In this document: piece after piece, positions 63,101-64,000 of the stretch
Numbering within the stretch: the stretch's first letter is position 1
Layout: every line of letters starts with the position of its first letter
NCBI RefSeq assembly: GCF_030936135.1
Contig: NC_082597.1
Span: 41,087,095-41,151,094 of the forward strand
Direction of reading: 5' to 3'
Length of the DNA stretch: 64,000 bases
DNA from: Gavia stellata
Taxonomy: Eukaryota; Chordata; Aves; Gaviiformes; Gaviidae
Notes under the pieces: generated by a model
What the model was told of the DNA's origin: nothing
The model's input: only the letters and a program-made list of their open reading frames with translations
Databases searched by the model: none
Position numbers and translations under genes: made by a program

Positions 63101-63620
63101 ACCCATTATAGTCACAGCACTACAACCCAGGCTGCAGTTTGCCTTTATCACCCAAAGCCACACTGCTGACTCACATTTCACTTAATGTCCATTGGGACCC
63201 CCAGGCCCCTTTTTGCAAAGCTGCTGTCTACCCAGTCAACACCCTGGCACCCTTACTTCCTACACAGCTGCTTGGGAACGTAAAAGAATAAACTGTGCAG
63301 TACTGCAATGAGAACAGTATAACCTCCAGGAAAGGAGAGTCAGCATTAAAACAAGACAGAATTAGTTCACCTTAAAATGTTAGTTCCGTACCTGCCACAT
63401 CTCAAAAGAAAGACTTCCCTTCTAAAATGAGAGCTCATTTCCTACTTCAACTATTTTCACCAATCATCATATAAGAAAACTGTAAATAGGTCTTACCTGG
63501 AGAGTTAGTTTCACTATCTGTATCCATAGCAACTTCATCATAATTATCATACTGATATATGCCTCCTGCACTATCTGTAGACTGCTTATCCAAAGACCAT
63601 CTCAAGTCTGTATCTGAAGA
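29995..63620 (-). CDS. ZFC3H1: ZFC3H1, zinc finger C3H1-type protein (PAXT scaffold), 5' part outside window
   Basis: Thirty exons on the minus strand join in a single open frame of 1486 codons plus TGA, all with GT donors and AG acceptors. Known role of the family: nuclear scaffold of the PAXT connection, bridging the helicase MTR4 and the RNA exosome to polyadenylated nuclear transcripts for decay or retention. Seen here, numbered from the first in-window residue: acidic N-terminal segment (1-41), proline-rich and poly-Glu tracts (about 42-142), Ser/Asp-rich linker (143-243), long charged, coiled-coil-like helices (about 270-500), a CCCH zinc finger at about 683-700 (C-x7-C-x4-C-x3-H), then HAT/TPR-like repeats (about 820-1460) and the family's conserved TESKNH C-terminus. 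Human ZFC3H1 is about 1989 residues, so roughly 500 N-terminal residues lie beyond the right edge. No frameshift or stop was found. Identification rests on recalled family sequence, not a search. Confidence 0.96.
30258..30320 (-). CDS. ZFC3H1: ZFC3H1 exon w29, 63 nt
   Basis: Residues 1421-1441 ([20 protein letters not shown]), a complete half-TPR motif with the canonical L-Y-x-R-A-L and L-W-K positions. Phase 0 at both ends. Confidence 0.95.
30321..32483 (-). other. ZFC3H1 intron between exons w28 and w29
   Basis: 2.2 kb of intron without a recognised element. It holds a run of nine G near 31567 and an A-run/CA stretch near 32188-32205. Confidence 0.7.
32484..32523 (-). CDS. ZFC3H1: ZFC3H1 exon w28, 40-nt microexon-like
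   Basis: Residues 1407-1420 ([13 protein letters not shown]). It is too short for simple ORF calling. It was found because the phase-2 end of the previous exon and the phase-0 start of the next require exactly this insert, and the GQRE motif fits the family. Donor GAA|GTAAGT, acceptor CTCAG. Confidence 0.93.
33119..33220 (-). CDS. ZFC3H1: ZFC3H1 exon w27
   Basis: Residues 1373-1406 ([20 protein letters not shown], then PTCLAIWK). Strongly conserved core. The donor is AAT|GTAATG, splitting an Ile codon that the next exon completes. Confidence 0.95.
34376..34476 (-). CDS. ZFC3H1: ZFC3H1 exon w26
   Basis: Residues 1340-1372 ([20 protein letters not shown], then [10 protein letters not shown]). 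HAT-like helices. The donor GAG|GTATGT is good. Confidence 0.95.
35229..35394 (-). CDS. ZFC3H1: ZFC3H1 exon w25
   Basis: Residues 1284-1339 ([20 protein letters not shown], then [20 protein letters not shown]). One of the best conserved stretches of the repeat domain. Phase 0 at the end. Confidence 0.96.
35488..35592 (-). CDS. ZFC3H1: ZFC3H1 exon w24
   Basis: Residues 1249-1283 ([20 protein letters not shown], then VQNIWLD). The helical repeat with the DAYEAALG core is recognisable. The donor GGA|GTAAGT is strong. Confidence 0.94.
35593..37850 (-). other. ZFC3H1 intron between exons w23 and w24
   Basis: 2.3 kb of intron. Its only notable element is the alternating purine-pyrimidine tract at 36436-36469. 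Confidence 0.7.
36436..36469. repeat. 34-bp alternating purine-pyrimidine tract (Z-DNA-prone)
   Basis: Strict pyrimidine-purine alternation over 34 bases, mixing TG, CG, CA and TA steps and including short palindromes (TGTGCGCACA, ACATGTGT, TGTACA). It lies in a ZFC3H1 intron. Confidence 0.9.
37851..37961 (-). CDS. ZFC3H1: ZFC3H1 exon w23
   Basis: Residues 1212-1248 ([18 protein letters not shown], then [12 protein letters not shown]). The PMPID and PYLW motifs match the family. It ends with TG of a Cys codon at CTG|GTGAGA. Confidence 0.93.
38922..39016 (-). CDS. ZFC3H1: ZFC3H1 exon w22
   Basis: Residues 1181-1211 ([18 protein letters not shown], then GPMDLLR). The helix pattern matches the family, but the sequence is less similar to what I recall of the mammalian protein. 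The split Arg codon is completed by the next exon. Confidence 0.9.
39505..39703 (-). CDS. ZFC3H1: ZFC3H1 exon w21, TPR-like repeats
   Basis: Residues 1114-1180. Two TPR-like units are visible: [18 protein letters not shown] and [20 protein letters not shown], each with the A/W-F-N-P spacing of such repeats. Phase 0 at the end. Confidence 0.95.
39781..39886 (-). CDS. ZFC3H1: ZFC3H1 exon w20
   Basis: Residues 1079-1113 ([16 protein letters not shown], then [16 protein letters not shown]), one helix pair of the repeat domain. It ends with two bases of a split Arg codon at AAG|GTAAGT. Confidence 0.94.
41011..41248 (-). CDS. ZFC3H1: ZFC3H1 exon w19
   Basis: Residues 1000-1078. The segment [20 protein letters not shown] is characteristic of the family, then [16 protein letters not shown]. 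The donor AAG|GTAAGA ends the exon in phase 1. Confidence 0.95.
41249..43248 (-). other. ZFC3H1 intron between exons w18 and w19
   Basis: 2.0 kb of AT-rich intron. No repeat, RNA gene or open frame of note was seen. Confidence 0.7.
43249..43440 (-). CDS. ZFC3H1: ZFC3H1 exon w18
   Basis: Residues 936-999 ([18 protein letters not shown], then [20 protein letters not shown]). Helical repeat, 192 nt, phase 0 at both ends. The exon ends at LLQ with donor CAG|GTAACT; the open frame running past it is intron. Confidence 0.94.
43890..44076 (-). CDS. ZFC3H1: ZFC3H1 exon w17, HAT repeat
   Basis: Residues 873-935. [20 protein letters not shown], then [20 protein letters not shown]: a canonical half-TPR repeat with the NPEIW core. 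It ends in phase 0. Confidence 0.95.
44077..45846 (-). other. ZFC3H1 intron between exons w16 and w17
   Basis: 1.8 kb of AT-rich intron with a short G-rich patch near 44901-44926; nothing else recognised. Confidence 0.7.
45847..46030 (-). CDS. ZFC3H1: ZFC3H1 exon w16, start of HAT/TPR-like region
   Basis: Residues 812-872. [20 protein letters not shown] leads into [20 protein letters not shown], the first clear HAT-type helix pair (W/L-K-L-A-Y). The donor is AGG|GTAAGT. Confidence 0.94.
46925..47041 (-). CDS. ZFC3H1: ZFC3H1 exon w15, basic/acidic linker
   Basis: Residues 773-811. An aromatic/basic stretch ([15 protein letters not shown]) is followed by a CK2-like cluster ([10 protein letters not shown]) and GPIKY. 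This linker joins the zinc-finger region to the repeat domain. The donor is ATG|GTAATC. Confidence 0.9.
47407..47508 (-). CDS. ZFC3H1: ZFC3H1 exon w14
   Basis: Residues 739-772. [20 protein letters not shown] is a family-conserved helical motif downstream of the zinc finger. It is 102 nt with a strong ACA|GTAAGT donor. Confidence 0.93.
48062..48183 (-). CDS. ZFC3H1: ZFC3H1 exon w13, completes the zinc finger
   Basis: Residues 698-738. It begins by completing Trp, then Gln-His, the last zinc ligand, followed by the conserved [20 protein letters not shown]. The donor is CAG|GTTTTT, much the weakest of the set (no purine at +3, no G at +5). It is still supported by phase, because Glu is completed in the next exon. 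Confidence 0.9.
49266..49397 (-). CDS. ZFC3H1: ZFC3H1 exon w12, CCCH zinc finger (three Cys)
   Basis: Residues 654-697. The motif [16 protein letters not shown] supplies the three Cys ligands of the C-x7-C-x4-C-x3-H finger. The exon stops inside the Trp codon, so the His ligand comes from the next exon. This is the most diagnostic segment for ZFC3H1. Confidence 0.97.
50684..50793 (-). CDS. ZFC3H1: ZFC3H1 exon w11, zinc-finger approach
   Basis: Residues 618-653 ([12 protein letters not shown], then [17 protein letters not shown]). The [13 protein letters not shown] motif just before the zinc finger is strongly conserved in the family. The donor is CAG|GTATGA. Confidence 0.94.
50877..51425 (-). 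CDS. ZFC3H1: ZFC3H1 exon w10, largest exon
   Basis: Residues 435-617, 549 nt. It starts [20 protein letters not shown], continues as a helix ([20 protein letters not shown]) and then becomes an acidic and Ser/Arg-rich disordered region ([18 protein letters not shown]), ending LLCGQ. I chose the AG before Pro-Ser-Lys rather than the one four bases downstream because only the former keeps the frame. Confidence 0.94.
52146..52277 (-). CDS. ZFC3H1: ZFC3H1 exon w9
   Basis: Residues 391-434 ([20 protein letters not shown], then [16 protein letters not shown]). The helix continues and includes a basic GKRK motif that could serve as a nuclear-localisation element (inference). The exon is 132 nt, phase 0 at both ends. 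Confidence 0.93.
52465..52639 (-). CDS. ZFC3H1: ZFC3H1 exon w8, coiled coil
   Basis: Residues 332-390. This is an almost uninterrupted charged helix ([20 protein letters not shown] ... [13 protein letters not shown]) with coiled-coil periodicity. It ends in phase 0 at a CAA|GTAACT donor. Confidence 0.93.
53723..53869 (-). CDS. ZFC3H1: ZFC3H1 exon w7
   Basis: Residues 283-331. It runs from [12 protein letters not shown] through a Ser/Asn-rich loop to [15 protein letters not shown], a coiled-coil-like heptad stretch. The donor CAG|GTACGT is good. Confidence 0.93.
54210..54328 (-). CDS. ZFC3H1: ZFC3H1 exon w6
   Basis: Residues 244-282 plus two bases of a split Arg codon. It contains [20 protein letters not shown], the start of the charged helical region. 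The donor is CAG|GTACAA. Confidence 0.92.
54723..54860 (-). CDS. ZFC3H1: ZFC3H1 exon w5, acidic serine cluster
   Basis: Residues 198-243. [20 protein letters not shown] is a casein-kinase-2-like acidic serine cluster; it is followed by [17 protein letters not shown], conserved in the family. It is 138 nt and phase 0 at both ends. Confidence 0.93.
57091..57640 (+). mobile_element. CR1 retrotransposon with GT-rich insertion in its 3' UTR
   Basis: 5'-truncated copy starting at the [17 protein letters not shown] region, open to the ORF2 stop at about 57529. The UTR segment normally reading GGTGTTAGTTGATGGTTGGA is replaced by about 60 bases of GT/T-rich simple sequence (57535-57595), after which GATGATCTTACAGGTCTTTT and a degenerate octamer tail resume. 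It is antisense within a ZFC3H1 intron. Confidence 0.92.
57535..57595 (+). repeat. GT/T-rich simple sequence inside the CR1 tail
   Basis: Runs of GTGTGGT units followed by T7 and T10 tracts. It interrupts an otherwise normal CR1 3' UTR. Confidence 0.85.
58186..58642 (+). mobile_element. CR1 retrotransposon, older subfamily, plus strand
   Basis: Late ORF2 segment ([38 protein letters not shown]), then a frameshifted region, the UTR (TTCCAACCCAAACCACCCTA) and an ATTCTATG tail. Differs in subfamily from 57091-57640, only about 0.5 kb away in the same intron. Confidence 0.92.
59170..59189. repeat. C20 homopolymer (G20 on the ZFC3H1 sense strand)
   Basis: Twenty consecutive C on the plus strand, preceded by an A-rich run. 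In the ZFC3H1 pre-mRNA it reads as G20. Length may be unreliable in sequencing. Confidence 0.9.
59659..59823 (-). CDS. ZFC3H1: ZFC3H1 exon w4
   Basis: Residues 143-197, a Ser/Pro-rich disordered linker ending in a basic [11 protein letters not shown] motif. It is 165 nt and phase 0 at both ends. The donor is ACA|GTAAGG. Confidence 0.92.
60543..60746 (-). CDS. ZFC3H1: ZFC3H1 exon w3, poly-Pro then poly-Glu
   Basis: Residues 75-142. It contains a proline/glutamate tract ([20 protein letters not shown]), then six consecutive Glu and a short amphipathic helix ([17 protein letters not shown]). The exon is 204 nt, phase 0 at both ends, so it could be skipped without frameshift. The donor GAG|GTACTC is mediocre. 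Confidence 0.92.
61745..61842 (-). CDS. ZFC3H1: ZFC3H1 exon w2, proline-rich
   Basis: Residues 42-74, a proline-rich low-complexity segment ([18 protein letters not shown]). The donor CAA|GTAAGT is strong. The split Ala codon from the previous exon is completed in frame. Confidence 0.9.
61843..63496 (-). other. ZFC3H1 intron between exons w1 and w2
   Basis: 1.65 kb intron that contains an old CR1 copy; no other element recognised. Confidence 0.7.
62534..63265 (-). mobile_element. Old diverged CR1, minus strand
   Basis: Reverse-complement CR1 3' region recognisable by TTTAGGCTGGAAGAGACCTC, CTGTTGCCCCTTGTCCTTCT and CCCCCAGGCCCCTTTTTGCA, in the right order and spacing, but with many substitutions. 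Sense relative to ZFC3H1. Confidence 0.8.
63497..63620 (-). CDS. ZFC3H1: ZFC3H1 exon w1 (first exon in window)
   Basis: Encodes in-window residues 1-41, beginning [12 protein letters not shown] and continuing through an acidic, tyrosine-rich stretch ([17 protein letters not shown]). The acceptor AG is at 63621-63622 and the donor reads CCAG|GTAAGA. The exon starts in phase 0 and ends with one base of a split Ala codon. Confidence 0.9.
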
Positions 63621-64000
63621 CTAAACACACAAAAAAGTGTATTTTATTGAGCTGGTCTTCTGTTACTCTTTTAGAGCAAACCAATTAAAAGTAAATTTTA
63701 TAAACAGGCCCTTATAATTTTGTCTTCTAATTGCTTTATAAATACAATTTACTTAGCTTGTACAAGAAGAGCAAACTGAAGATTACCTTTTAATCAAATC
63801 CATTGCAGGTAGAGACTTGACAAATTAACAGGCAGTTTTAAAACTGGATCTCTTTGGGGGAGGGGTTGGGGGGTGGAGGGGTGTCATGATACATAAAGGC
63901 AATTTTTAAATACTTATTAGGTCATTACGTATCTGGTAAATTGGCATTGTTATATATTTCTGAAACACTGAAAGAGAATTAAATGCTTTATTACTTGTGT
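63621..64000 (-). other. ZFC3H1 intron upstream of exon w1, partial
   Basis: Intronic sequence continuing beyond the right edge. It includes a G-quadruplex motif at 63856-63881 on the plus strand. The upstream coding exons are not in the window. Confidence 0.7.
63856..63881 (+). repeat. G-quadruplex-type motif
   Basis: G runs of 5, 4, 6, 2 and 4 separated by one- or two-base loops, satisfying the four-runs-of-at-least-three pattern. It lies on the template strand of ZFC3H1. Confidence 0.8.

Noticed and set aside
1..64000. CRISPR arrays, prokaryotic operons, tRNA or rRNA genes
   Set aside because: No regularly spaced direct repeats, no tRNA-like cloverleaf and no rRNA sequence seen; the intron-exon structure and CR1 content show avian nuclear DNA.

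Overview
The window is vertebrate nuclear DNA, almost certainly from a bird. It is AT-rich and intron-rich. It is littered with 5'-truncated CR1 retrotransposons ending in ATTCTGTG/ATTCTATG octamers, and it carries two avian-type endogenous-retrovirus solo LTRs with intact 5-bp target duplications. No prokaryotic gene organisation, tRNA, rRNA or CRISPR was seen.

Right half (about 29.3-64 kb): one gene on the minus strand, ZFC3H1, the zinc-finger scaffold of the PAXT nuclear RNA-decay connection that links MTR4 and the RNA exosome to polyadenylated nuclear RNA. I read 30 consecutive coding exons from the genomic strand. All have GT/AG borders and join in one open frame of 1486 codons plus stop. 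They run from an acidic/proline-rich region, through a charged coiled-coil region and the CCCH zinc finger, into the HAT/TPR-like helical repeats and the C-terminal end. The first coding exons, roughly the N-terminal quarter of the protein, and the promoter lie beyond position 64000. A 3' UTR with a candidate AATAAA on the minus strand follows the stop at 29995-29997.

Left half (1-29.3 kb): no recognisable protein-coding exon. The first ~1.7 kb looks like the AT-rich end of a 3' UTR with an AATAAA at 1692. By vertebrate synteny (LGR5 lies convergently next to ZFC3H1) it may be the tail of LGR5; this is inference. The rest is intergenic DNA holding a minus-oriented solo LTR (2053-3138), a head-to-head pair of CR1 copies (4750-6013), a CR1 at 16086-16659, a plus-oriented solo LTR of the same family with an internal 39-bp tandem repeat (20410-21598), a long minus-strand CR1 (23012-24112) and a CR1 fragment (24913-25137). 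Three more CR1 copies sit in ZFC3H1 introns.

I found no sign of an undescribed multi-gene system. The points worth a second look are structural: the inverted LTR pair, the LTR-internal minisatellite, the CR1 inverted pair, non-B-DNA motifs in ZFC3H1 introns, and an unusually weak splice donor just after the zinc-finger coding junction.
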